Source of the DNA: Boesenbergia rotunda
Taxonomy: Eukaryota; Streptophyta; Magnoliopsida; Zingiberales; Zingiberaceae
Direction: 5' to 3'
Assembly (NCBI GenBank): GCA_024364735.1
Contig: JAGFNQ010008275.1
Location: 97,676-161,675 of the forward strand
Length of the DNA stretch: 64,000 nt
Under the pieces are notes generated by a model. That model searched no databases. It saw nothing but the letters and a program-made list of their open reading frames with translations, and had not been told where the DNA came from. This document shows positions 12,624-24,536 of the stretch, in pieces. The position numbers and the translations under genes are program-made. Numbering within the stretch: the stretch's first letter is position 1; each line of letters starts with the position of its first letter.

Positions 12624-13501
12624 CCCAAAGTCAGAACCAAGACAGCTAAGGCTGTATAAAAATTAATATGTTACTGCTTTTTGGACTAACTCTGGATGCA
12701 GGACCGAAGGACTGAGTGTCTGCAGCTCAGAGAGCCTCAAAGGAGTGAGGCAGAAGCTGAGCAGGGCGCCCCGGATGTTCCGGGCGCCCCCAAGGTGAAG
12801 ACCAACCAGCAGGAACAAAATCCGCTTCGACAGTTGACTGTCGGGGCGCCCCGGATGCTCCAGACGCCCCCATCGCGCGGGCGCCCCGCATGCTGCGGGC
12901 GCCCCCAGCGCCAACTACCGAAGCAGCTCCCCTCGAAGCCAACAGATGAGAGCTTGACCCAGTCAATACGGGCGCCCCGTCAAAGCTGATCCCGAATTTG
13001 AAGAGATCAGAAGCTGACCGAGCAAATACCGGATCGACCGACACGTGGGGGGCGCCCCCGACGATCCGAGCACCCCCAGGGCTATATAAAGGGCCCTCGA
13101 CCCCAAGGGTCAAAGCAACACTTCATTCAATGCTTCTACGCTCTTCTGCTCCCGCGCTCTGCTCTGGAAACCTCCCAACTCGAGCTGACGACGTCCCTCC
13201 GCTCCGAAAAGTCAATCTACATCGGACGTCGGTAACGAAGAGCAATTTCCTTTTTGTGTTTACGATACTGCAATTGTAATATTGATTTGTAAACCGTTTT
13301 GCGAAAATATAGAATTGCCCGCAGTAAACGGTCAACGACCGTGGGCCTTGGAGTAGGAGTCGACCTAGGCTCCGAACCAAGTAAAAATATCTGTGTTCGC
13401 GTGTTTTTGTTTTTAATCTTCCGCTGTGCAATTTCTCTATCTCAAATCCGAACACTTTCCGATATTCACCCCCCCTCTATCGGCTCTCTCGATCCAACAA
13501 G

Positions 13502-13513
13502 TGGTATCAGAGC
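13502..13513 (+). promoter_or_regulatory. Primer-binding site, initiator Met tRNA
   Basis: TGGTATCAGAGC lies two bases after the 5' LTR end. This is the standard complement to the 3' end of initiator methionine tRNA used by plant copia elements. Confidence 0.95.
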
Positions 13514-13734
13514 GGGGAAGTTCAAATTTGGTGCAACCACCAGTTTAAAAATTTTTCGGATTTTTTTTCTTTTTCTCGTTCGAATTTCTACCAATATATT
13601 TTCGTTCGAATTTCTTCTCGTTGATCGAGGTTGGTGCAACACCACTCGACGAATATTTTCCTTATCCCGCACTACTAATCCAAGACCAAGTCTTGGGAAA
13701 TTTTTTTTCTGTTAGTTATTTTTTTTCAGATTAA

Positions 13735-16700
13735 ATGGTCATGCAAGAAGGATTCAGCACCGCCGGACCTCCACTTTTCAGTGGAGAAGACTTTTCCTAC
13801 TGGAAAAGTCGAATGGAGGTCCACCTGAAAACTCAGGTGGACATGTGGATAATCATCCAGTCTGGACTGGAGATTCCGAAGAACGATGAAGGAGTACCGT
13901 AAACCTACTCAGAATGGGACAACACTCTGAAGCGCAAAATTGAAGCCGATGCAAAGGCGACTCAAACCCTCCAATGTGGCTTAACAAAAGAGGAGCTGAA
14001 CCGGGTGGGCCCCTTCAATAGTGCCAAGGAGCTGTGGGCAAAATTGATCGAGCTGCACGAAGGAACATCAGACACTCGCATCAGCAAGAGAGATCTGCTC
14101 CTGAACAAACTATATACCAACAAGATGGCCGACAACGAAACAGCAGCCCAGCTTCACGCACGAATCCAAGAATTAATGAACGGTCTTCACACTATTGGTC
14201 ACAAGGTCGAAAACTGTGACCTAATAAGGTATGCCTTAAACGCTTTCCCTAGAAACACCTTGTGGGCATCTATGGTAGATGCATATAAGGTCTCAAGGGA
14301 TCTTTCAAAAATAAAATTAGATGAATTGTTTTCTGAATTAGAACTGCATGAACAAACTAACTGCAATTTGGCCGAGAAAGGTATTGCCTTTGTTGCAGGA
14401 AAAACTGGAAGGTCAACAAAGAAGAAACCTCAACCTGAACCTGAGTCTAACTCAGACTCAGACTCGGAAGATGAAGAAGGAGATCAACCTAAGCTGGTCC
14501 GACTGGCCCGAAGCTACTATAAAGAATTGAATAACCAAACCAACAGAAGGAAGGCCAACCGAAGAAAGGACGAACCAACTGAACCCACAAATGACAAAAA
14601 CAAGCCCAACATGACTTGCTACAAGTGCAAAAAGAAGGGTCACTACAAGACAGAGTGTCCAAACCTGAAGGAGACCAAGAAGACAAGAAGAAAGAAAGCA
14701 CTTCAAGCAACCTGGGACGAATCTTCCTCAGAAGAAGAAGAAGAAGCACCCCAGTCAAACCTACTAGCCCTGACCGCCTCAGAAGAAGTCGAGACCGAGT
14801 CAGAGTCAGAACAGGACGACGGCAGACTAACCTTTTCAGAAGACGGCGAAATCAAGGAACATAAAGATTTGGACCAATGGATGTTGGATAGCGGTTGCTC
14901 CAGACACATGACTGGAGATAAATTGAAGTTCACCAAACTCAAGTTCAAGAACCTAGGCTCAGTGGCTTTTGGCAACAATGCTACACTCAAGATAATTGGG
15001 TCAGGTAATATTGAGCTTAAATCCGACTTTATTATTAAGAAAGTTCTGTTGGTTAAAAACTTCAAATTTAACTTGCTTAGCATAAGTCAGTTATGTGATT
15101 CTGGTTATATAGTCGCCTTCAATAATTCTAACTGCCTGATTAGAAATGTACAAGACTCAGAAATCATGCTTAAGGACACTAGAAAAAATAATGTATACAC
15201 CATAAACCTTCCCCTAGTACCCAAATGTATGTTAACTCAGTTAGAACAATCAAATCTCTGGCATAGGAGACTAGGTCACACTAATCTGAGAACTATCTCA
15301 AAAGTCACCCAACTTGGCTTAATCAAAGATATCACCAAAATTAAAAACAATGAAAACCTAATATGTGAATCATGTAATCAAGGTAAACAAACCAAATCTA
15401 ATCACAAACTTATCCAATCTGACCTAACTCAAACCACACTTGAGCTCCTGCACCTTGACCTATTTGATTCACATGGAGCCAAGTCACTAAGCGGGAACCG
15501 ATACTGCTTAGTAATAGTTGATGATTACTCTAGGTTCACCTGGGTTAAGTTTCTAAAAACCAAAGATGAAACCCTAAACCTATTTAATGAATTCTGTAAA
15601 TTAATTGAAAATCAAAATGATACTAAAATTAAAAGACTTAGAAGTGACCACGGGGGAGAATTTGAAAATCAACGGTTCGAGGAATTCTGTAAGGTCAATG
15701 GGTATTTACATGAATTTTCATGTCCTAGAACCCCCCAACAAAATGGGATAGTCGAAAGAAAAAATAGAACACTACAGGAAGCCACTAGGGCTATGCTCAA
15801 CGAATTTAGCTTAGCAAACCAATATTGGGCAGAAGCGATTAGTACGGCTTGTTACATCCAAAATAGGGTTCTGATTAACAAGCGACACAACAAAACACCC
15901 TATGAACTGTACTACCATAGACTCCCAAATCTACACTACCTAAGAGTCTTGGGATGCAAAGTCCATATCCTAAACACCAAAGACTATTTAGGAAAATTTC
16001 AGTCCAAGTCAACCCCAGGTATCTTCCTAGGATACTCAACCACAAGTAGAGCCTATAGAGTTTATAACAAACAAACTAAGAAAATTGAAGAAACAACAAA
16101 CTTAATATTTGATGAAGAAATCAACTCAACATCTGATAATCCATACCTAACTTCATCAAATTCTGATCAAGAAAATAATGAACAAACTAGTGAACCTTTA
16201 ATTGAACCCTTAAACGAACTAACTATTGAATCAATTAATGAGTCAACTGAACCAATTATCGAACCAACAAATGAACCAGCCCAAGGAGTCGAATCAAATA
16301 GTGAACCAAACCGACCAGTCGGACCTGAGGCTGAACCAAGTTCTAGAAGAACCAAGAAACCCAGACTTAGTCACCCAACCGATCAAATTGTGGGTGATCC
16401 AACTCTAGGAGTCAGGACTAGATCCTCCTATAGAAACCTTAGTCAAATAGCTATGATATCAAAAATTGAACCAAAAACTATAGAGGAAGTCGTACCTGAT
16501 CCTGATTGGATCATAGCTATACAAGAAGAATTAGCTCAATTTGAGGGAAACCAAGTCTAGGAATTAGTACCTAAACCTGAGGGCAAATCCGTCATTGACA
16601 CCAAGTGGGTCTTTAGGAATAAGCTAAATGATCAAGGAGAAATAGTTAGAAATAAAGCCCGCTTAGTAGCGAAGGGATTCAGCCAAGTAGAGGGATTAGA

Positions 16701-17994
16701 TTATGATGAAACATATGCCCCAGTAGCTAGACTTGAGTCCATTAGAATGTTATTAGCCTTTGCATCCCATAAAGGATTTAAGCTATATCAAATGGATGTA
16801 AAGTCAGCTTTCCTAAATGGATTCATTAAAGAAGAAGTTTATGTAGGACAACCCCCTGGGTTTGAGGACTTAGACAAACCTGACCACGTTTACAAACTAA
16901 CTAAAGCACTATATGGACTAAAACAAGCACCTAGGGCTTGGTATGAACGTTTATCAACTTACTTAATCTCTAAAGAATTTAAACAAGGACAAATTGACTC
17001 AACCCTATTTATTAAAACCCTAGAAAAAGATATATTTATTGCCCAAATTTACGTAGATGACATAATCTTTGGGTCCACCAACTTGAACTTTCTAAAAGAA
17101 TTTGTTAAAATAATGGAAAACGAATTTGAAATGAGCCTAGTTGGTGAACTTAACTTTTTCCTAGGCTTACAAATTAAACAAACTAGGGATGGAAACTATG
17201 TCCATCAATCCAAATATGCTAAAGAGTTAATAAAGAAATTCACAATGGATAATTCTAAAAGCATAAGTACCCCCATGACCACTAATGTAAAAATAGATAG
17301 TGACCCTGATGGTAAACCAGTGGACCTTAAACTCTATAGAAGTATGATAGGTAGTCTACTGTACCTTACAGCCAACAGACCTGACATTCTTTTTGCTGTA
17401 GGGATGTGTGCTAGATACCAAACCTGTGCTAAGGAAACGCACTTAACAGCCCTAAAAAGAATACTAAGATATGTAAAGGGCACCCTAAATGTAGGGATTT
17501 GGTATCCTAGAACATCAACCTTCAATTTGTCAGGATACTCGGATTCTGACTATGCTGGTTGTAAATTGGATAGAAAGAGTACAAGTGGAAGCTGCCAACT
17601 GTTAGGAAATAGTCTAGTAAGTTGGTGCAGCAGAAAACGACACTGTGTAGCTCTGTCCACAACTGAAGCTGAGTATGTAGCCTTAGGAGAGTGTGTAGCA
17701 CAACTTTTATGGATGATGCACACTCTTAAGGACTTCCAGCTTAACTACACCCAAACTCAAGTATTTATTAACAATATAAGTTTAATTAATCTAACTAAAA
17801 ACCCAATCCAACATTCCAGAACCAAACATATAGAAGTCAAACATCACTTTGTAAGAAACCATGTAGCCAGGGGTGAAATAGTACTTAAGCATATAGACTC
17901 TAAATCTAACTTAGCTGATATACTCACAAAACCCTTACCTGAGTCTGAGTTCAGCTCACTAAGAAGGCAGTTAGGATTGTGCTCAGTTGAATAG
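13735..17994 (+). pseudogene. SIRE-like gag-pol, disabled by two nonsense codons
   Basis: The ATG at 13735 opens a frame that runs through gag, protease, integrase, RT and RNase H in a single phase to the stop at 17992, broken only by TAA at 13900 and TAG at 16558. Visible motifs: CCHC knuckle 'CYKCKKKGHYKTEC' (about 14617); protease 'LDSGCSRHMTG' (about 14884); HHCC 'LWHRRLGH...CESCNQGK' (about 15258); integrase catalytic D, D, E in 'LDLFDSHG', 'RSDHGGEF' and 'NGIVERKNRTL'; RT 'YVDDIIFG' (about 17050); RNase H 'SGYSDSDYAG' and 'LSTTEAEYVA'. The TAG falls where a Trp is usual in 'W-E-L-V', so TGG to TAG is likely. No frameshift is needed, so inactivation looks recent. Confidence 0.92.
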
Positions 17995-19370
17995 ATTAAC
18001 TCTACTTTTTAATTTCTTACTGCCTTACTTGATTTAAAAATCAGTTTCTAAAAGAACTTGAAAAACTATTTTATTTAATTTCAAAATCAATTTTTAAAAT
18101 TTTTTTCTTAGTTTTATTTCAAAACTACCCCCTTTCAAAACTAGGGCTTTTTCGCAAATGGACTTAGCCTAGGCCCTAACCCTAGAACTGCATGCACCTA
18201 TAGATTTAGAAGCCAGCATCTCACAAGCACCTTAGGATACTTTTTGATTGATAACCTAGAAAGGGTTGAGATGCTTAGGTCTTTGCCTTAATTCAAGATG
18301 CTTTAAGTCAGTGCATCTGCAGTAATTGGGGCACTAAATACAACTTACACAGCAATCAAGTTAAGTGTCAAGTTTAGAAAATCTAACTTGAACAAAAAAC
18401 ACTTAACTTGACTAACCCTAGCAAAAACTACTGTTTATAACAGTTAGTAAGTAGCTAATTGGGTTAGACAGGTCCCTACAAGAGAAAATTAACTGATTTG
18501 GTTTAAGTCTTCATGAATTGGTTCAGTACAGCAAAATCATGCAAATATTTTCCATTATGAAAGTTATTTTCGTTATGCAATTTAATTTCTGCTCTATTTA
18601 TCTTTTTGATATATGGCAAAGGGGGAGAGATAAGAAAGGAGAGAATTTAAAATTTTAAAAAATCTTTTTTTTATTTTTCTCTCGAAATTTTAAAATCTAT
18701 CCTTTATTCAAAAAGTACTACTAAGTTTTTCTTAGTACTTAAGCTTGTCAAAAATTTTCTCACTTAAGCTTTTCAAAGTACTTAAGCTTTTCAAAACTTT
18801 CCTAGTACTTAAGCTTGTTAAAAATTTTCTCACTTAAGCTTTTCAAAGTACTTAAGCTTTTCAAAACTTTCCTAGTACTTAAGCTTGTCAAAAAAAATTT
18901 TTTAGCTTGTCAAAACTTTTTAAAGTACTTAAACTTTTCAAAACTTTTCAAAAGTACTTAAGTCTTTCAGAAAAACATAAGCTTTTCAGAAGTACTTAGG
19001 TTTGTGTTAACTTCACGAAGTACTTTAAAACTTAGAGTTTTTCAAAACTTTTTTGAAGTACCATAAACTTAAAACTTTCAATTTATTGGTACTCAAACTA
19101 AAGTTTGAAAATCCTTCTTAAACTTAAGTTTTCAAAGTTGTCTAAATAAACTTAAGCTTTCAAAATTTACTAAGTATTTGAACTCAAAAATTCTCTACAA
19201 GTATAATTTTTTAAGTAAAAATCCAAACTTTAAACTTCGAACTTAGTGTCAAAAATCTCACGAATTTTTGAAAAATCTAAGGGGAGATTCCTTCCAGGGG
19301 AGGGAACAAAAGGTAATTTGTATATGCCTTGATTAAACTTAACTTTTTGAACCAGGGTTGTCATAAATCA
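17995..19370 (+). other. Non-coding region between pol and the 3' LTR
   Basis: No long open frame follows RNase H, so I see no env-like gene of the kind some SIRE elements carry. The segment is AT-rich, with repeated CTTAAGCTTTTCAAA motifs across 18700-19000 and looser variants to about 19260. Confidence 0.75.
18735..18944 (+). repeat. 70-bp tandem repeats with CTTAAGCTTTTCAAA motifs
   Basis: Units begin GTACTTAAGCTTGTCAAAAA at 18735, 18805 and 18875; the third decays. Each holds three or four shorter ACTTAAGCTT sub-motifs. Confidence 0.85.
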
Positions 19371-19383
19371 AAAAGGGGGAGAT
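19371..19383 (+). promoter_or_regulatory. Polypurine tract
   Basis: AAAAGGGGGAGAT immediately precedes the 3' LTR start TGTTGG. It would prime plus-strand DNA synthesis during reverse transcription. Confidence 0.9.
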
Positions 19384-20720
19384 TGTTGGTGCAGAAAGCA
19401 CCCAAGTCGAACCTGAGTTTTGATAATGGCAACAGGGCTCAAAAGTTAAGTCTTACTTGCTATCTAACATGTCACTCTAGTGTGCAAGGTAAAAAGCCCT
19501 AGCGAAGGACTGCTAGGCACTAGCGAAGGAATGCCAGGGTAAAAAGCCTTAGCGAAGGACTGCTAGGCACCGGCGAAGGAATGCCAGGGTACTGAAGCCC
19601 TAGCGAAGGACTGCTAGGCGCCAGGCGAAGGACAGCTTGGGACTGAAGCCCTAGCGAAGGAATGCTAGGCACCGGGCGAAGGACAACTCGGTATCCAAGA
19701 CCTGGCAAAGGACCGCCAGACAAAAGTCCAACCAGAGGAGCGGTTGGCATCAGGTACATTCTCCCGAGAGGAGTAGGTGAGGACGCGTTCCCCGTCGAGG
19801 GAACAGTAGGCGTCGGTTCGACCTAGGGCTCCATTTAGGAGGCCGAAAGTCAGAACCAAGACAGCTAAGGCTGTATAAAAATTAATATGTTACTGCTTTT
19901 TGGACTAACCCTGGATGCAGGACCGAAGGACTGAGTGTCTGCAGCTCAGAGAGCCTCAAAGGAGTGAGGCAGAAGCTGAGCAGGGCGCCCCGGATGTTCC
20001 GGGCGCCCCCAAGGTGAAGACCAACCAGCAGGAGCAAAATCCGCTTCGACAGTTGACTGTCGGGGCGCCCCGGATGCTCCAGGGGCCCCCATCGCGCGGG
20101 CGCCCCGCATGCTGCGGGCGCCCCCAGCGCCAACTACCGAAGCAGCTCCCCTCGAAGCCAACAGATGAGAGCTTGACCCGGTCAATACGGGCGCCCCGTC
20201 AAAGCTGATCCCGAATTTGAAGAGATCAGAAGCTGACCGAGCAAATGCCGGATCGACCGACACGTGGGGGGGTGCCCCCGACGATCCGGGCGCCCCGAGG
20301 GCTATATAAAGGGCCCTCGACCCCAAGGTTCAAAGCAACACTTCATTCAACGCTTCTACGCTCTTCTGCTCCCGCGCTCTGCTCCGGAAACCTCCCAACT
20401 CGAGCCGACGACGTCCCTCCGCTCCGAAAAGTCAATCTACATCGGACGTCGATAATGAAGAGCAATTTCCTTTTTGTGTTTACGATACTGCAATTGTAAT
20501 ATTGATTTGTAAATCGTTTTGCGAAAATATAGAATTGCCCGCAGTAAACGGTCAACGCCCGTGGGCCTTGGAGTAGGAGTCGACCTAGGCTCCGAACCAA
20601 GTAAAAATATCTGTGTTCGCGTGTTTTTGTTTTTTAATCTTCCGCTGTGCAATTTCTCTATCTCAAATCCGAACGCTTTCCGATATTCACTCCCCCTCTA
20701 TCGGCTCTCTCGATCCAACA
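19384..20720 (+). repeat. 3' LTR of the SIRE-like element
   Basis: 1337 bp, TG...CA, with two close 50-bp units at about 19488-19587, the same GGCGCCCC blocks as the 5' LTR, and a TATA box (CTATATAAAGG) at about 20303. It is followed directly by the TTAAT target copy. Confidence 0.95.
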
Positions 20721-20725
20721 TTAAT

Positions 20726-21409
20726 TTCGCTAACCTATTGCTGAATAATACCTATTTTAATTAACTAAAGTAGATCATTATTAGTCTATTACTAAAATAG
20801 CAACTCATAGGTATCTGATCGTTGTAGTTTGTTGGTGTCAAGTCAATAACTCTCTTTTAGATTTTTATTTTATTACTAATCAATCAACGAACCTAATCAT
20901 CCAATCAGTTAACTAGGTATTAGTTGACTACAATTCCACTAACTCTCGATCAAGAATATTCGGTGAGTTTTCATATATGATTGTGATTTGTACTTGTCAA
21001 GATCTGGATCTACTTAGTGATATGAGCAGGCTCACTAGTATATCATAGGAATTTTTGATCATACCCCTACATATTATATGAATGTCATGTATGTTTATTC
21101 GTATAGAGGTTGTATTTGATTTATGCTTTATATTCCAGATATTGTTTTCCATTGTTTCTTTCTGCTTAATATATCATTTTTATTACCGTGCATTTATTTA
21201 TACTTATGCCCACAGAGTTCGAGCTCAGACTCACTGCCCCTTGTCTTTAATTTTGTTTCAGGTAGTTGATAGCTGCGACTTGTGCAGTCAAAAGATGATC
21301 CATCTGCCCATCCCCTTAACATCGACTATTTTCATTTTGAGTTATTTTATATTTTCTTGGTGGACGTGTCATATTTTTATTTTTGAGTTTATTTTTTTTT
21401 ACGAAAAAA
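20726..21409 (+). repeat. Possible gypsy-type LTR remnant, plus orientation
   Basis: Around 21209-21265 the sequence 'CAGAGTTCGAGCTCAGACTC...TTTGTTTCAGGTAG' resembles the reverse complement of the block at about 8325-8385 (CTACCTGAAACAAAAATAGG...GGCGGACTC). This suggests an eroded relative of that LTR in the opposite orientation. The rest is AT-rich with nothing I can identify. Confidence 0.35.
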
Positions 21410-22736
21410 CATGAATGAGTAATATTGTTCAAGTAGAGTGGGAACATGCGGTTTGCTGTCATATTAACTTGGGCAATTAAACCCATCTTTGCATCTTGAA
21501 TTTGGCATACTCCCTCTTTAATAGAAATCTCATACCCCTTTTCTTGTAGCTGACCAATACTAAGGAGATTGTTCTTTAGATCTGGGACAAAAAGAACATT
21601 AGATATTGTATGAGAAGAATTTCTTTTGGTTTGGATAGTTACCCTTCCTTTTCCCATAATAGAAATGGTAGAGTTATCACCAAACTTGACTGTGTTGTGG
21701 AATGATTCATCCAGTTCAGAAAATACCGTCTTATCTCCACACATGTGATTGCTGCAACTGGTATCCAGATACCACATGTTTTGCTGGGTTTCTTCATTTA
21801 CATGGCACACCATTAGGAGAGAGATTTCTTCTTCCTTTTCAACAAAGTTAGATCTTTCTTCATCTTGCTTATTCATATTAGTACGACATTCTGACTGATA
21901 ATAGTCATATTTATGACATCTATAGCATTCAACATTGGACTTATCTGCTGATTTATGTTTATAAGTTGTTGAATGATTACCTCCTCTTCCTCTTCCACGA
22001 AATTGATTTTCTTGGTGCTGGTGACGTTGTTGTTGGCCATCACGATAATTGCTTCCTCTTGCTTTGAATTTTCCTCTTCCTTGCCTTCTATCTCCTCTTT
22101 GTGTTGACTGATTTTCTGTTGAAACTTTCAATGTGTGCTCCTCTTTGTCTTGTTGGTTGAGTTTTTGTTCATGAACCAACAAAGAACTCTGCAACTCATC
22201 AATTGTAAGTTTATCAATATCTTTTGACTCTTCTATTGAACAAACAAAATTAAATTTTGGTATCATTGATCGAAGAATCTTCTCAACAATGGTGACGTCT
22301 TGCATTTTTTCATCATATATCCTCATTTTGTTGGCAATTGTCATGGTTCTTGCAAAAAAATCTGAAACATATTCCCCAGACTTCATGCGTAAAGTCTCGA
22401 ATTCTGTCCGAAGACCTTGAAGTTGCACCCTCTTAGCCTTGGCATTCCCTTGATACTTCTTCTTCATGCAATCCCAAATATCCTTGGATGTTTCTTTGTT
22501 GCTCGATCTATGGCTTGGAAAAAATAGTTCTTTGCCTTAAGATCCTTCAGCTTCAATGCATCCAACTCCGCTTTTTGTGCATTCGTCAGCGTTTCTCCAG
22601 TTGCTGGCTCTGCTACTCCAGATTCAACAACCTGCCAATACTCCTTGGATCTCAAGAAGTTCTCCATTAACATGCTCCAATGGTCATAGTGACCATTAAA
22701 GCGAGGAATTGCTGGTTGAACAAAGTTGTCAGTCAT
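21410..22736 (-). pseudogene. Copia gag-protease fragment, minus strand, truncated
   Basis: The ATG at 22734-22736 starts a copia gag ('PAIPRFNGHYDHW', normally near the N-terminus). A one-base deletion near 22488 shifts the frame; the second frame carries the rest of gag ('KKKYQGNAKAKRVQLQGLR'), a CCHC-like knuckle 'CYRCHKYDYYQSEC' in which the usual Gly-His is changed, and the protease/pre-integrase start 'WYLDTSCSNHMCGDK' (Ser replacing the usual Gly after Asp-Thr). Sequence similarity ends abruptly near 21410, before integrase. It belongs to a different lineage from the SIRE element next door. Confidence 0.85.
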
Positions 22737-22829
22737 CGTGATAATAAATTGCTACTGCAGAAAGAACTCAAACTCAAATGTTTTTTTTCTCACAAAAACA
22801 TTCACACAACTCAACCTTTTTCAACTTGG

Positions 22830-22841
22830 GCTCTGATACCA
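22830..22841 (-). promoter_or_regulatory. Primer-binding site of the minus-strand copia element
   Basis: GCTCTGATACCA is the complement of TGGTATCAGAGC. It lies between the gag start and an LTR edge (TGTTAGCC at 22843), which is where a Met-tRNA primer site belongs. Confidence 0.9.
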
Positions 22842-22842
22842 G

Positions 22843-23500
22843 TGTTAGCCTGTCAAGGGAAGCGCAAAAACAAAACAAAAGAAGTTGTTTGCTACGGTGG
22901 CAAGGGAGAAGAAAGGTATTTGGACTACAGTTTCTTGTGAAAATTGCTGATCAAAAGAATGAAAATAGAGCCTATTTATAGGCTTTTACAAAAGACTATT
23001 TCAACCCCTATCTCCTAGTTAATAGGATCACAAAGCACGAAAATAAATCAGTAGGCTAAAGACTCGGACAAACCAAAAAACTCGGACAACTACTTGCTAA
23101 ACTTCCAAAAGATAAAACTTTTAAATCTTATCAGTTCGGAGAAAAGGAGCAGAAAGCATACATTTTCGGGGGCAAAAAAAACTAAGGAAACGAAAAATGT
23201 GGAGCTCACCTTGCTTGTGAGCTCTGAGCAAACTGAGATGTAGGGGAAGCAGGGGAAGAGCTACCTTAGACGTAGGGGAAGTAGAAGTCGATAGAGAGAA
23301 GAGAGAAAGAGGAGCAGCAGTGTGGTGTGCATGGGAAGTAGAAGCAGAGACCGAAGAGCAGTGGCGCAGTGTGGTGCGGTGGCGCGTTGAGGTGTGGCGA
23401 CACGGTGTGATGCTACGGCGGTGCCGGCGGCGACAAGGTGCGGTGTTGTTCGAAGACAGTGAATGAGACCGATTGAGAATGAGAATGGGAACATATCTTA
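22843..23500 (-). repeat. 5' LTR of the minus-strand copia element (far end uncertain)
   Basis: The LTR edge beside the primer site reads, on the minus strand, ...GGCTAACA. A TATA box (CCTATAAATAGGC, minus strand) lies at about 22970-22982, a usual position for an LTR promoter. Because the other LTR is lost the outer boundary cannot be fixed; 23500 is approximate. Confidence 0.55.
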
Positions 23501-24071
23501 CTTAAGGTTCTAGGCGCTGAGAATGGGCCGTGTTTTGGGCCATTTGGGTCATGGATTTGGGTCAACTTCTCTGGGATAGTCCGGATCGTCGGGATCGCAC
23601 GATTTCAGTGATTCCACGATCTTGCCCGGTGATCTCACCGTGCAGCGGCGATGGCGAGCTGGGATTAGGATCGTTGGCATGGGGTAGAAGCGTAGGATCG
23701 TGCAATCTCATGAGTAAAAATGTGATCCTAGCTACCTTGAGTACAACATTGCTCATTTTCTCTTTTTTTTTCTCTTGAAATTTTTTTATTTACATTTTTT
23801 TGGATCTTCAAATATTTTCTCCACAAAATTGATTTTAAAGTAGAATCTCATCTTTATTTTCCAAATCTTTAAATTTTCCCAATCAATTGTCATAGTTGCA
23901 AAAATGTTCTCCACCATCCCTCCAAGTAATGTTGATTCTATTGTATTTTTTTCACCAATTAATAAGATAAATCAAGAAACGTTTAGAGCGGACGACTCAT
24001 AAATTTAGCATTCTAATCAATCACATGCTAAGAGAATTAAGCATTCTAGATCAATCACATGGCTAAGAGAA
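23501..24071. other. Intergenic DNA, no gene recognised
   Basis: It has a GC-richer part (23525-23720, several GATCGT motifs) and then AT-rich sequence. It may include the outer end of the LTR described before it. Confidence 0.5.
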
Positions 24072-24074
24072 TTA

Positions 24075-24264
24075 GGAGCGCTTGGTATACATTTGACAAT
24101 GAAAATGATAATAAGTTTTGATTGAGGGATTTATGAGTTTAGTGATAATTTAGTAGAGGTCAGGTTATAAAATTAGGGGTATCATATCTATATTTTGATT
24201 CTGATTCTTGTATATCAAGCATCATAAATAATCCCGTCTTCTAAACCCGCTTATCAAACGTCCC
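24075..24264. mobile_element. Tourist-like MITE, 190 bp
   Basis: The ends GGAGCGCTTGGTATAC and (reverse complement of the right end) GGGACGTTTGATAAGC are imperfect inverted repeats flanked by TTA on both sides (24072-24074 and 24265-24267). This matches the 3-bp TTA/TAA duplication of PIF/Harbinger elements. It lies about 270 bp beyond the laccase stop codon. Confidence 0.65.
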
Positions 24265-24536
24265 TTAAATATCTGAGAAAGAATCCATCCTATCACTCCA
24301 CCGTCATCCCAGTCTTACCCTATTTAAACATAAATATATATATTTGACGTGCCTTAATTATTTGAAATGCAGCTATATCTACAAATAAGATGCAAGTGAC
24401 AACTGACATGGCACGATATGCATTCAACTGCAGCCAAATTCCCAATTTCCAAAAACCATCAACTAAAGCAATCGAATTACAAAAGCAAATCCAGATCTCT
24501 CGATCGTCTTCTTTGTACGTTCATACACTTAATTAT

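Larger units (their letters stand above)
9295..13499 (+). repeat. 5' LTR of the SIRE-like element, interrupted
   Basis: Without the inserted 9809-12623 solo LTR and its extra 5-bp target copy the LTR is about 1385 bp, against 1337 bp for the 3' LTR. The difference is largely one additional 50-bp tandem unit (starts near 9401, 9451 and 9501; two units in the 3' LTR). GGCGCCCC blocks lie at 12764-13075. By eye the last 860 bp of the two LTRs differ at about 20 sites. A TATA box (CTATATAAAGG) lies at about 13082. Confidence 0.92.
9295..20720 (+). mobile_element. Complete SIRE/Maximus-like Ty1-copia retrotransposon
   Basis: Both LTRs start TGTTGGTGCAGAAAGCA and end GATCCAACA. A 5-bp target duplication TTAAT flanks the element at 9290-9294 and 20721-20725. 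Inside are a Met-tRNA primer-binding site, a gag-pol region with domain order gag, protease, integrase, RT, RNase H (diagnostic of Ty1-copia), a long non-coding 3' segment, and a purine tract before the 3' LTR. The long LTRs and long region after pol suggest the SIRE/Maximus lineage. Two nonsense codons disable gag-pol. A separate solo LTR sits inside the 5' LTR. Confidence 0.93.

Noticed and set aside
12696..13113. Open frames of 97-128 residues on both strands, repeated at 19915-20326
   Set aside because: They lie in the GC-rich part of the copia LTR and occur in both LTRs; they are composition artefacts of GGCGCC-rich DNA.
17995..19370. An env-like gene of the SIRE element
   Set aside because: No open frame of useful length or membrane-protein character is present after RNase H on the plus strand.
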